Assembly (NCBI GenBank): GCA_014155875.1
Contig: JACEFZ010024497.1
Span: 1,568,501 to 1,632,500, forward strand
DNA: 64,000 nt
Direction of reading: 5' to 3'
Source of the DNA: Cepaea nemoralis
Taxonomy: Eukaryota > Mollusca > Gastropoda > Stylommatophora > Helicidae
Positions 19,191 through 29,952 of this stretch are shown here, one piece after another (position 1 is the stretch's first letter; the number at the start of each line of letters is the position of its first letter). Below the pieces are notes generated by a model that was not told the DNA's origin, did no database searches, and saw only the letters and a list, made by a program, of their open reading frames with translations. A program made the position numbers and the translations under genes.

Positions 19191-19639
19191 TGTGGATGTC
19201 ATCTGCAGACTACATTCTTCTGGTTTCCGGAGGAACAGCCTATGGTAAACGGAAGGCCCAATATACGGAAGTGAGGCTAAGCAGCCATGTGCAGGATGTG
19301 ACGATTCCTTGGGTGAGCCCAGTACCAGAGCGCTATGTGTCGCTTCTGTAATTATGGAAGCCTCCTTAGATGGCGGGGAATGCCCATGATCTGCCTCTGC
19401 CTTCCCTTGAGGGCTGACCAGGATGTCTTTGGCTGTTCTAAATAGACCAGCTGGGATGGGGGATAACACCACAACGTTGAGAGTCAAACGTCCTAAGAAA
19501 CCCCACGGGAAGGTTAACCCGGTCAACAAATGCCCACAGAAGTCGGATGTGTCGGCCTAATGGCGCAAGAACGCAGCTCTGCTGTAAACAGGCACAGCGC
19601 AATCACGTCCACAAAAACTCTGGAATAACGCAGAAGAAG

Positions 19640-20143
19640 AAGAATGGAATTTAATTCCATGTTTTTGCACCGCTCGTTTAACCAACTTTCTTTTGCCTTC
19701 ACACATTTATTTTTTACTTCTTTATTTATCTTAGCGTATTCTTGTTTATCACTTTTACTCTGTTTTCTTTTGTCCATCAGCATTAAGATTTCTACATTCA
19801 TCCATTTTTGTCTTAGTGTTTTGGCTTCTCTCCAGTAATATTTCTTTGCTAGTTTAATGAATTAACATTTCCCATTGTTCATTTATATTCTGTATTTTAG
19901 CTATTGCATTGTGCCTATTTTTCAGTCACTCTGTATCGTTCTTGAATTTCTTTATCTAATTTCAGAGCCTCTTTATTAAGTTCTTAACCATTTTTCCCTC
20001 TTTTTAATCTGTCTTTCATTTGTCCACATAGTGGTACATGATCACTATTACACTCAGAACCAGGCATTGTCTTCACATTAATTAACACATTTCTAAATTT
20101 TTTATTAATAAGTATGTAGTCAATTAACAAGTATGTAGTCAAT
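19640..20143 (-). pseudogene. LINE E endonuclease region, right-hand part
   Basis: The - strand encodes IDYILINKKFRNVLINVK, SDHVPLCGQ and a linker (KRKQSKSDKQEYAKIN). It continues at 22162-22270 (NDWVRKALIRKYASN) on the other side of the LINE inserted at 20144-22150. Confidence 0.8.
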
Positions 20144-22150
20144 GAGAGCTATGCCGGCGGTAGCGTAGCTACCAGCAGGGCCTCCCAAGCCGGACAGGTC
20201 AAAGGGTAGAGAACAGACAAAGAGAAACACCCTGGTCCTCCAGGTGGGGGTTGAAGCGTGGGGTTAACATCCCCACCTTTGTAAAAACCTTTCTTTGTTA
20301 CGAAACAAATACATGAGCTACAAAAATAGTCAGACAGCAGAAGCGAGAATATATGAGTAATATAATCAAAGATATGGAAAACTAATCACCAGAAAAATGA
20401 ATCCAGAAAATTTTTTAAAGAACTGAAGTCAATGAAACAAGGGCACCAACAAAACACATATGGTTTAAAAGACAAAAATGGGAATATGATAAATACCAAT
20501 GAGGAAATGTGCAACACATGGAAAGAATATTTTATTGAATTACTAAATTGTGAAGCTCCAAGTAACATTTTCCCACAGGAAGAGGTTCTAACATGTGAAC
20601 CACAAATTGAAGAACCTACATTTGAAGAAATCCTATATGTAATCACACGACTTAAAAACAATAAGGCAACTGGGACTGATGGAATTGCTGCTGAATTTAT
20701 AAAGGCAGGTGGCCATGCATTACATCTAAAGCTATACGAACTAATAATAAAAATCTGGAGGACAGAAGAATTACCCCATGACTGGAAAGAGTCATTATTG
20801 ATACCTATCTTTAAGAAAGGAGACAAGTTCCAATGTGGAAATTATAGAGGAATATCACTACTGTCCACAAGCTATAAGATACTATCCGCAGTATTACTAA
20901 ATAGACTAAAACCATATTCAGAAGACATATTAGGTGACTACCAGGCGGGGTTTTAGACAAAACAGATCAACAATAGATCAGATATTTATCTTACGACAAA
21001 TAGCCGAGAAACATTGGGAATATAAAAGAGATCTCCATAACATTTTTGTGGATTTTAAAAAGGCTTATGATAGTGTCCATAGGAATAGTCTATGGAATGC
21101 TATGCAGGAATTTGGAATACCAAGGAAGTTAATCAACATGACCAGACTATGCATGGAAGATACTTATAATATAGTAACATATAAAGGCAGGAAATCAGAC
21201 CCCTTCCAAATAACATCTGGCTTGAAACAGGGTGATGCACTATCGCCGCTACTCTTCAATCTGGCTCTAGAGAAAGTTGTAAGGAAGATAAAGGAGGAAT
21301 GTGATATTGGAGGAACATCCAAGCTGCTTGGTTATGCAGATGATATAGATATTATAGGGCAAAGTGAACAAAAGACATTGGAAATATTGACTCACCTAAA
21401 GGAAAAAGCCCAACAGATGGGGCTGGTTATCAACCAAGATAAGACAGAATATATGGTAATTTCAAGAGACGGAATGGCTAAAAACTCTGGCCACATACAA
21501 ATAGATAATATGACCATTAAAAGAACGGAAACATACAAATACCTGGGTACAATCTTCAACTGCTCCAACATCATAAGGGAAGAAATACAAACTAGAATCA
21601 ACTCTGGAAATAAGATATATTATGCACTACAACATCTACTAAAATCAAAGGCGCTATCTCGTAACACCAAAATCACAATATACAAAACACTGATCAGACC
21701 AGTTGTGCTGTATGGCTCTGAAACCTGGAGTACAACAAAAGGAGACGAAGCCTTGTTACAAACCTTTGAGAACAAAATTTTAAGACGCATCTTTGGACCC
21801 ATTAGGGATACACAAAGTGGAGAGTGGAAAAGAAGAAGTAACAAAGACATTTATGATCTGTTTAAGTCCCCGCTAATCACTGGTATCATGAAGGCTAATA
21901 GACTACAATGGCTGGGGCATATAGAAAGAATGGAAGATAATAGGGAAACAAAACTCGCTTACACTCAGGAAATAAATGACCGTAGACCCCGAGGTAGACC
22001 AAGAAGACGGTGGAGAGATAATACATGTACAGACCTACAAGCACTTGGAATCAACGACTGGCAAGAGAAGGTCCACCAGAGAGACGAATGGAGACGGATT
22101 GTATTTGCAGCAAAGAACCTCAATGGCTCGGAAAGCTGAAGAAGAAGAAG
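20144..22150 (+). mobile_element. RTE/BovB-like LINE nested in LINE E
   Basis: The 2007-bp insert is bounded by an 11-bp duplication atgtagtcaat (20133-20143 and 22151-22161). It has a GC-rich 5' leader (20144-20290), almost no endonuclease, the RT domain and a GAA tail directly after the stop. The missing endonuclease, with the leader kept, points to an internal deletion. Confidence 0.88.
20432..22139 (+). pseudogene. Reverse transcriptase of RTE-like LINE, one frameshift
   Basis: There are about 570 RT codons in two frames joined at the gggg/tttt run at 20946-20954: YQAGF ends one frame and FRQNRSTIDQIF starts the other. One G too many explains it. Landmarks: IFKKGDKFQCGNYRGISLL, FVDFKKAYDSVHR (first catalytic Asp), GLKQGDALSPLLFNLALE, YADDIDIIG (catalytic pair, near 21340), YLGTIFN, LYGSETW, and the C-terminal GRPRRRWRDN and W-rich end. 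Otherwise it is intact, so the copy is young. The RT would synthesise cDNA by target priming, but without the endonuclease it is not autonomous. Confidence 0.88.
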
Positions 22151-22161
22151 ATGTAGTCAAT

Positions 22162-22270
22162 TGCTTGCATATTTTCTTATCAAGGCTTTTCTAACCCAGT
22201 CGTTTATTATGGTGTCAGGGCATTTCTTTGCTTGTTTGATGAATGGAGTCTTTTAACATTTAGGGACTTT
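22162..22270 (-). pseudogene. LINE E endonuclease region, left-hand part
   Basis: The - strand reads through DWVRKALIRKYASN toward the target duplication. It joins IDYILINKK at 20143 when the 20144-22150 insert and one duplication copy are removed. Confidence 0.7.
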
Positions 22271-22534
22271 TAATGGGGAAAAAGGATAAAGGAAGTCAGT
22301 AAAGAGAGGATTCTAGAAAGCCTTGAATCATGGCCTGAAAAGATAGCAGCATTTGAATTGGTACATTTTTCTAGAGAATGGGAACTGTAGAAAAGCTTCA
22401 TTGCCCATGTCAGCTACCATGACATTAGATGGTGATGATGATCCTGTTCAACCCTTTTGGGTGACCCCTGTCTTCCTGATCTCTACCATGAAGTGGTGGA
22501 GAGGCCTGTGTATCCCATTGACCCTACCCCAATG
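22271..22534. other. Unassigned stretch ending in an RTE-leader-like sequence
   Basis: From 22440 it looks like the left part of a LINE leader. Its right part resumes at 23329-23400 (gtaacgtaatcactgg...ctcccaagtctgacag) and resembles 20150-20210. It is the target of the insertion at 22535-23315. Confidence 0.5.
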
Positions 22535-23315
22535 TTATGTTGTTTGTCCATCAAGAATGATGATGACCATTCATTTCATCCAGTGGGGTTGAAAGTATGG
22601 AGCCGTGAGTTCTAAGATGGCTGATAAAGCCTATTTTGGCTCGAAATGTTCTTTGACAATGTGGACAAAGAATGCTTGATGTTTCTGGAGGAGGATTTCC
22701 TGCAGTGGTTTTTCTGTTCTGCCTTTTCTTCACAGCTCTTGCTGTCCTGGTTGCCTCACACATGACTGCACCCTTGCATAATGATGCAAACCACAAATTT
22801 TGGTCTCTGGCTGCAGTCTCCCAGGTGTCATAATGAATTCCAAAAGCATTCAGTGAGATTTTCAGAATGTCTTTAAAGCGTTTCCTCTGGCCGCCTTGGG
22901 AGCTGTTTACCACAATGCAACTCGCCGTAAAAAATTCGTTTAGGGAGCCTGTGATCTGGCATGCGAGTTAAGTGACCAGCCCAGCGAATCTGATTCTTCA
23001 TTAGTAGAGTGTGGATACTGGGCATGGACGCTCTTTCTAGGACTTCAGTGTCTGGGATCGTGTCTTGCCATTTAATCTTCAGTGCTTCCTAAGGCGGACT
23101 GTGTGGAATTGGGCTCAATATCCATGGAATAATCACACTGTGCCGAATATCAAAGTGAATGGTCACAGACTAAGTGTTGTAAACAAATTCACCAATCTTG
23201 GCAGCACTGTGTCACAAGCTGCCACAATTGATGACGAAATGAATGCAAGTATCTCCAAGGCCAGCGCGGCCTTTGGCAGACTGTACAAGAATGTATGGGA
23301 CAGAAATGGAATAAG
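22535..23315 (-). mobile_element. Zinc-finger LINE 3' end with 5' inversion (twin priming)
   Basis: It is flanked by a perfect 13-bp duplication ccctaccccaatg (22522-22534 and 23316-23328). The - strand part (about 23110 to 22535) encodes the LINE C-terminus: IRWAGHLTRMPDHRLPKRIF, then a finger CPHCQRTFRAKIGFISHLRT. The adjoining part (about 23110-23315) encodes the upstream RT segment (NIKVNGHRLSVVNKF, NLGSTVSQAATIDDEMN, AAFGRLYKNVWDRNGIS) on the opposite strand. Roughly 40 codons between the two are missing. Confidence 0.9.
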
Positions 23316-23519
23316 CCCTACCCCAATGGTAACGTAATCACTGGCAGTGTCTCCCAAGTCTGACAGATCAAGTGAAAGGGACCAGGCAAAGTTACACACA
23401 AACTAGCTGCCTTGCAGGCAAACTGGGGACAGTCAAAGATTAGGGAAGGCAAAGCCAGAAGAAATAACCCATCAGAATTGGATGTATCAAGCCAGAGGGT
23501 TGGCAAAATACTGCAACAT

Positions 23520-23872
23520 AACTTGCTGTATGATGTTCACTGTTGTGTTATAATTACTTAAATGTTGTCATTTCAGATGTTATAAAATAAAGGGAAATAT
23601 TACAGCAAACATCATTAAAAGACAGGTAATTATGACAATACATAATTTAGATAATTAGTTTGTCTGATAATCTATAAAAATATGGAATTCTGGAAGTGTA
23701 TTGATTGAATGTTCATATTTAACACTTAGTTACAAGTAGGTTACAAGTACTGTAGCAGCCAGGTTACTGATATAGTGTTTCAGAAATAGACGTGTCACAA
23801 CCATACTTGTCGTTACCAAGAGTTGATCAAGTGATTATCTTCAAGCTGAGACCCAGCCATTGCATGAAATAT
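23520..23872. other. AT-rich stretch, nothing recognised
   Basis: I see no supported ORF, RNA gene or repeat family match. Confidence 0.5.
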
Positions 23873-23883
23873 ATGTTTGCACT

Positions 23884-24132
23884 TTTTTTTTTTTTTTGCA
23901 TATCCTTTACAGGACATCGCTGTCAACACCAGCATCTTTCAGCTGTATGTTGATTTCTTGGCAAGATTACGCTCAGTAGTTTGCCATTGCTTTCTGAGCG
24001 GCCGGCTCACATACCCCGTAAGTTACCTGATGCGATTCGAACCGACTGCTGATTCTCACCGTCATCACGTCACCGAACGAGAGTATACGAGATTACGGAG
24101 AAAAGTCATAACCTCTAAGCCACAAAGCCGGC
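23884..24132 (-). mobile_element. SINE-3 (tRNA-derived), full copy
   Basis: On the - strand: a tRNA-like head, a B-box-like GGTTCGAATC, a core GAAAGCAATGGCAAACTACT, and a tail TAAAGGATATGCAAAAAAA. It is flanked by an 11-bp duplication atgtttgcact (23873-23883 and 24133-24143). Confidence 0.9.
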
Positions 24133-24144
24133 ATGTTTGCACTA

Positions 24145-25215
24145 GCGTCATGTAATTCCCTTACACTTCAAATATAATTTTTTTTTAAACAACTTTTGTT
24201 ACATTGTTATTACTGTTTGCTGCAACTGAAATATGTTTTTGGTCTATGTCTGGTTGTTTCTTGAAACCTATACAACTTTTTGTTTCCGATGGAGTACAGG
24301 CCACCAACATACTACTTCACCTAGTCGTCTTGTATATATTTATTTTACTGTCCCATTAGTGGAACTTTTAAGCATTATTTATATATTTTTTATGTAATGT
24401 CTGCTATTGAGGTTTGGTGAATCTGCTTGCATATACTGTTTTTGTTTCAAATATCAAGCAATTAATAGCTTTAGCCACCTGTGTGTTACTGGGCCCACAA
24501 GGAAAGCAAAATATAGGAACACTGTAGCCTACCATGCATGTCATAAGTGGCAACTAATGGAGGGTTTGTGTGGGGCTGTCTATGTCATCCTTTAGAAAAC
24601 TTTAGCTGCAGGAATTCAACCATTCATGAACAAGTAAAAAACATAAGAGAAACAACTTAATAATCAAGATGAAAAGAAGCTCTTCAACTAGAAGAGATAT
24701 GGCATGGGTGGAGAAAGATGTAAGGAGTATGGATCGCTTACTAACCTCCTTTCATTAGGTAAATCTCCTAAATTGACACTAAAAAGGTTAAGTATTGGGG
24801 AAAATGAGCTCAAAATTTAAGGAAAATAAAATATGATAAGATTAGCATTTTGGGATTATGTGAAATAATATAGAAGGAAGGAAACTAAACCACACAAGCT
24901 GAAACTGCTATTCCTGAATCATACAGAAAAATATGCCCCTTACAGTGAAGTGGCCCCAGTCTGTACAGGTACATACTTTGTTTTTCAAAATTCCCACCCT
25001 GGAAAACTGAGATTTAACTCTTGAGTCTGATGCTTTGTATTGAGGTTGTTTGAGCCCTGGAAAGGGCTTGCATCTATGGGAGTGAGGCTGGTGTAAAGAC
25101 TTTGCTCACGACCCACTACCAAAGTACCATCTCCATGGGCACTGTGCTGTACTACAGAGGTATATGAGGGTGTAACCAGGTCGTGGTTCTAGTGTCAGGT
25201 CTTAGTTAGATTTGA
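24145..25215. other. About 1 kb without recognised gene
   Basis: AT-rich sequence. Around 25076-25200 it weakly resembles the - strand of 45650-45790, a dispersed repeat. No coding region is supported. Confidence 0.5.
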
Positions 25216-25219
25216 TTGA

Positions 25220-25745
25220 GCTACCATATGACAGTAGACGGTACTACCTGCTTTCTGCTAGTGCTGAATGTTGGGCTGCACTTACCAAACCCGACACCCC
25301 ATATTGTACCAACAGCTTCGGGCGGAGGAGCGCAATTTGGAAGGAATAAGCCTTATCCTGATGTGATGAAATACAAGATAAAGATTAAATGTTGCGGCAG
25401 GGCAGACAGGGCCCTAAGCCTTAGTTGGCAACTGGTCTAGGATCGAAGCTCCGATAGGTGGACAGTTAATGCATTGCTTGGCTGATCCGGCAGCTTCTCT
25501 TGTTCCAGATGTATTGGTGGTACCTTTCCTTCGGAGTGAACTAGGCAGGCAGATAGAGGGATCATGCTGCATGGGCAACACATGGTATCTACAATACAGC
25601 ACAGGCTTTGTGCTATGGAGAGATATGAACTCCATCCCTGGTCTTCTACAACCATGGGTTGTAGTTGTAATGCCGTTTTTGAAGCACAATGTAACAAACT
25701 ATCATCTGTCAAGATTGCCAGGTGCCAGTGCAGTACAGGTCGTGA
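25220..25745 (+). mobile_element. ORF-less derivative of the 9129-13107 LINE (5' UTR joined to 3' end)
   Basis: 25226-25646 matches the LINE 5' UTR (13107 to about 12671). From about 25655 the match jumps to the LINE 3' end (about 9240 to 9140; gaagcacaatgtaac, actatcatctgtcaag, aggtgcca). The roughly 3.4-kb ORF between is absent. A 6-bp match catatg at both sides is too short to call a target duplication. Confidence 0.85.
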
Positions 25746-25884
25746 TTCAGCACAGCACATATGGACTGGATCTGATTAGGCCCAGATTGGTAATGTTTCC
25801 TTCAAGGAGTTTAGGTATTTCATTGTCAACAGATGCCAACTACAACCCCAGAAGGAGATCTGATAGATAAAACTCCTTTGGTAG

Positions 25885-26185
25885 GTCAACATGGCTGAAT
25901 GGATAAGAAAGGGTGTTCTTAAACATCCGGTGTGCTGATGCTGAGGTAAGAGGTTCAACCCCTACACCAGACAGTTGGACTAAAATGTTGACCAATCGTC
26001 CTTGACTTGGGGACGTTAATTACAAGTATCTCTGAAGTTGCAGTGGGTTCGCCTGATGGCGAGGGACACTGTTAATAGGTAAAGCTAGTCCAAAACTAAA
26101 GCTAAATGCAAAATTCAGTCCAGCGCTCCTAGAAGTAGTGTGTACGGACTACGCTTGAATTCAAAGTGAGCGGCAAAAAAAAACA
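25885..26185 (+). mobile_element. SINE-2 (tRNA-derived), full copy
   Basis: A tRNA-like head has an A-box region tggctgaatgg and a B box ggttcaacccc with a long arm between (tRNA-Ser/Leu-like). The body contains tcgtccttgacttggggacg, gatggcgagggacactgtta and aaaattcagtccagc. The tail is A-rich. Confidence 0.88.
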
Positions 26186-26189
26186 ACCC

Positions 26190-26417
26190 AAAAAACTCCT
26201 TTGCTTTGCTTGGGATTATAAAACTTGTCTCTTGATTGAGAGACAAGAATCCTAACTGCTGAACCTATCTATTCCTCCAGGAAGTGTTAAATGATTGGTG
26301 TATTCGGTTAAATGATGGTTTATTTAATTCTACTCTGTTGTGGTTATATATTTACAGAAGTGTGTTTGTATATATTACTGACATCTGAAGACAACTGCGG
26401 TTTCTGTCGCTTGAAAC
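26190..26417 (+). promoter_or_regulatory. 5' flank / 5' UTR of TMF1
   Basis: This lies directly upstream of the TMF1 start. It is AT-rich, with tatatatttacag at 26345-26357 that could be a 3' splice site for an upstream non-coding exon. No promoter motif is diagnostic. Confidence 0.35.
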
Positions 26418-26529
26418 ATGAGTTGGTGGGACACCTCAGGAATTACCAGCCTTGCCTCACAAGCTTTGAAGAATGCGCAGAAGAAGATTGATAAAGTCCT
26501 GGACATTGATGAGAGTGCTAAGCAGAAAG
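26418..26529 (+). CDS. TMF1: TMF1 exon 1 (N-terminus)
   Basis: It encodes the first 37 residues plus one base of the next codon. An in-frame TGA at 26412-26414, with a single AAC codon before the ATG, fixes the start. The sequence starts MSWWDTSGITSLASQALKNA and continues through KKIDKVLDID. This matches the short conserved N-terminus of TMF1/ARA160 golgins, which in vertebrates also starts MSW and has an SFAKQAL..AQK.IDRVLDI pattern. The donor aag/gtgagc is at 26530. TMF1 is a peripheral Golgi coiled-coil tether that binds Rab6 through its C-terminus and, in mammals, acts in Elongin-C-linked degradation of STAT3. The exon ends in phase 1, which the acceptor at 29953 completes as Gly38. Confidence 0.92.
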
Positions 26530-27216
26530 GTGAGCTTAGAACAGTGTATCATGTATGTAGATGTGTTCCCTTCAGACTTCTGTTACCAAAGTGTGGTTGT
26601 TATTATTGTTATCATTATATTTATTGACCTTATAAGATGTTGATCTTGGTCTGATTAATGAGAACCTTGTCTGTATGTGAGGATGGTTGGTTTGGTGGAT
26701 GGGTTTGGGTGTACATGTGTGCTATATGTTAAGTGTTCAATCTACAATATTGCAAGATTTAAGTGTCCTTGATATTACAGGCCAAAGATCGGCAAAAGAA
26801 AAATGGGGAAAATGTACATTCATTGTGTATCTTTTCATCCCTATCATAACAATTATTCTCCCCAGAAAATGGCAGATTAATTATTATGCGAAATATAAAT
26901 TCTCTTATACCAAAGTTGCTGTCACCAGTCAAAGCATAAGTTATAAATGAGGAAAAAAAACGATGTAATAATAAATTAAGTCTTAAAAGCTCTGAAAACA
27001 TGCATAAAGAAAGCAGAAAACTGACCTTCATTTAATTTCAGTAACTACCTAGCATCCTTAGGCCAGGCAAAAATTAGAAAATCATGTGTGCATGTATGTG
27101 CTCATTAACAATCTCTTGGCATTTGGTAATCGTACAGAGTAAGTAAATGACCCCTTTACACACCTTATGGCACGTTGGGCATTTTATGCAAGACAGTTTT
27201 TAATAGACCAGTCGGC
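26530..27216. other. TMF1 intron 1, proximal part
   Basis: AT-rich intronic sequence; no repeat family or ORF is recognised. Intron 1 as a whole spans 26530-29952. Confidence 0.6.
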
Positions 27217-28672
27217 ACTTAGTGGTGACGTGGTCAGTATCAGGTTGACTACTTTACCTCCCAAAACTTAGTGGGTGACGTGGTCAGTATCAGGTTGGCT
27301 GCTTTACCTCCCAAAACTTAGTGGGTGACGTGACGTGATCAGTATCAGGTTGACCGCTGTACCTACCAAAAACTTAGTGGGTGACATGGTCAGTATCAGG
27401 TTGACCGCTGTACCTACCAAAACTTAGTGGGTGACATGGTCAGTTTCAGGTTGACCGCTGTACCTACCAAAACTTAGTGGGTGACATGGTCAGTATCAGG
27501 TTGACTGCTGTACCTCCCAAAACTTAGTGGGTGACGTGGTCAGTATCAGGTTGACTGCTTTACCTCCCAAAACTTAGTGGGTGACGTGATCAGTATCAGG
27601 TTGGCTGCTTTACCTCCAAAAACTTAGTGGGTGACGTGATCAGTATCAGGTTGGCTGCTTTACCTCCCAAAACTTAGTGGGTGACGTGATCAGTATCAGG
27701 TTGACTGCTTTACCTCCCAAAACTTAGTGGGTGATGTGATCAGTATCAGGTTGAATGCTTTACCTCCCAAAACTTAGTGGGTCACTTGGTCAGTATCAGG
27801 TTGACTGCTGTACCTCCCAAAACTTAGTGGGTCACTTGGTCAGTATCAGGTTGACTGCTTTACCTCCCAAAACTTAGTGGGTGACGTGATCAGTATCAGG
27901 TTGGCTGCTTTACCTCCCAAAACTTAGTGGGTCACTTGGTCAGTATCAGGTTGACTGCTGTACCTCCCAAAACTTAGTGGGTCACATGGTCAGTATCAGG
28001 TTGGCTGCTTTACCTCCCAAAACTTAGTGGGTGACGTGATCAGTATCAGGTTGGCTGCTTTACCTCCCAAAACTTAGTGGGTGACGTGATCAGTATCAGG
28101 TTGACTGCCTTACCTCCCAAAACTTAGTGGGTCACATGGTCAGTATCAGGTTGACTGCTTTACCTCCCAAAACTTAGTGGGTGATGTGATCAGTATCAGG
28201 TTGGCTGCTTTACCTCCCAAAACTTCAGTGGGTCACTTGGTCAGTATCAGGTTGACTGCTGTACCTCCCAAAACTTAGTGGGTGACGTGATCAGTATCAG
28301 GTTGACTGCTTTACCTCCCAAAACTTAGTGGGTGACGTGATCAGTATCAGGTTGACTGCTGTACCTCCCAAAACTTAGTGAGTGACGTGGTCAGTATCAG
28401 ATTGACTGCTGTACCTCCCAAAACTTAGTGGGTGACGTGGTCAGTATCAGGTTGACTGCTTTACCTCCCAAAACTTAGTGGGTGACGTGGTCAGTATCAG
28501 GTTGGCTGCTTTACCTCCCAAAACTTAGTGGGTGACGTGGTCAGTATCAGGTTGGCTGCTGTACCTCCCAAAACTTAGTGAGTGACGTGGTCAGTATCAG
28601 GTCGACTGCTGTACCTCCCAAAACTTAGTGGGTGACGTGATCAGTATCAGGTTGACTGCTTTACCTCCCAAA
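27217..28672 (+). repeat. 50-bp satellite, about 29 copies
   Basis: The unit is cttagtgggtgacgtggtca + gtatcaggttgactgctt + tacctcccaaaa. Spacing is 50 bp almost throughout. Variants g/a at gtggtc/gtgatc, gtgac/gtcac and ctgctt/ctgctg recur in a mosaic, as after unequal exchange. It abuts a SINE-4 head (28676-28806) whose tail it resembles. Confidence 0.97.
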
Positions 28673-28675
28673 ACA

Positions 28676-28808
28676 TGTCCTTGTACCCATGTTTGGCCGG
28701 GTCACCCTAGGAGCCCAGATCAGTTTTTAAAATTCACCTTGATGCGGATTCGATCCCATTACTACTTGGCCAGTAGGTAGCATCTAGCCACTACGCTACC
28801 ATGGCTAC
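28676..28808 (-). mobile_element. SINE-4 head, continuous with the satellite
   Basis: On the - strand: a tRNA-like head (AGCGTAGTGGCTAGATGCTA, then GGGATCGAATCC as B box), then GCATCAAGGTGAATTTTAAA and GGTACAAGGACATGTTTTGG, running directly into the satellite. The copy at 54570-54755 has the same order: ccccactgatgcagatttta, ggtaccaggaaatgttctgg. Confidence 0.8.
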
Positions 28809-28809
28809 C

Positions 28810-29560
28810 TATCTTAAAGAGTAGCCTTTGTAATTCACTGTATTGGCAAAATTCATTATTAGAAAGAATGAAAAAAACTTGATTACAACAGAATATCTAT
28901 AGTAGGAGTATGTGCTGAAAAGAGATAGCAGACTTGGCCCTAAAATACTCTGCTGAAATCCAGAATATTTCTAACATATTTGCCAAATGGTGCTTGTCCA
29001 GGATGTTTCAGATCTCAAGGCAGCTCTGCTAGCAGGCTGTGAGGCAAGGAATGTCTTGTTTGTAACCAAACAAGTTGCCACTCTCACAAGTTTCTGAGGT
29101 GAAAAATCTGCCCTGACTACTCTCTTCTGGCTCACATGTTATATATGTCCAAGGCAAATCCACTGTGCCGGAAAACACCAGAAACATTTGTATCACTGCA
29201 TATCCTCTCCTGGGTTGCTTCAATGCAAATATACTCCAACAATAAATTTTATAAAAGACTATGCAGAGATTGAAGAATAATTGATTTAAAATGTGAGATA
29301 CTTTATATACCTACTAACATTTCCTAAAACCAAACTAATGTTAAAACATAATTGATTATATTTTGTTAATAATATTTGAAACAAATAGTTTGCACAGTTT
29401 GCTGCCTGATATATTTCACTGCATCTCATCCTGTGCATACTGCAGAATTATATATCAGATGAAGGAATAGATTCATTATTATTTGGCTGAAATACTTAAC
29501 CACGTACAGTCACCAATGCAATTTGAATGTTATAGCAAACGCTCTACATTTGAACAGTTT
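28810..29560. other. TMF1 intron 1, nothing recognised
   Basis: AT-rich intronic sequence without a supported ORF or repeat match. Confidence 0.5.
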
Positions 29561-29564
29561 CAGT

Positions 29565-29790
29565 GGTTCAACCCCTACACCCGACAGCTGGACTAAAATA
29601 TTTACCTATCGTCCTTGACTTGGGAACGTTAATTACAAGTACCTCTGAAGTCACAGTAGGTTTATTTGATGGCGAGGGACACTGTTAATAGGTAAAGCTA
29701 ATCCACACGCAAAATTCAGTCCAGCACTACTAGAAGTAGTGCGTATGGACTATGCCGTTCAAAGCGAGCGAGCATAAATAAAATAATAAT
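29565..29790 (+). mobile_element. SINE-2 copy lacking the A-box half
   Basis: It starts within the head at ggttcaacccctacaccc and keeps the body (tcgtccttgacttgggaacg, ggcgagggacactgttaata, attcagtccagcactactag), ending in an AAT-rich tail. Confidence 0.85.
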
Positions 29791-29952
29791 AAATAACAGT
29801 TTCGGTGACTCTGTTCATTAAGCATTTCAGCCAAAATATAACAGTATAATTATGTGTGTTTTTTTGGTAATATAATATAACAATTTTGTTGTCATTTGAA
29901 ATTGTTTAAAATGAATATTTTTATAGTAATTTATACTTCTGATATTCTACAG

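Larger units (their letters stand above)
17461..19636 (+). mobile_element. LINE A copy 2, 5'-truncated
   Basis: It starts within the region matching 1565 of copy 1 (gcataccaactttgtagaaa). It carries RNase H and the C-terminal motif to about 18633, tandem 3' UTR repeats (18700-19190, about 5-6 units), the unique UTR and the terminal GAA block (about 19503-19636). SINE-1 splits the RNase H-distal part at 18105-18250. Confidence 0.9.

Noticed and set aside
25226..25260. 6-bp catatg as target duplication of the LINE derivative
   Set aside because: Too short, and the 3' boundary is not certain.
27217..28672. CRISPR-like array of regular repeats
   Set aside because: Units are head-to-tail with no spacers, in animal DNA; it is a satellite.
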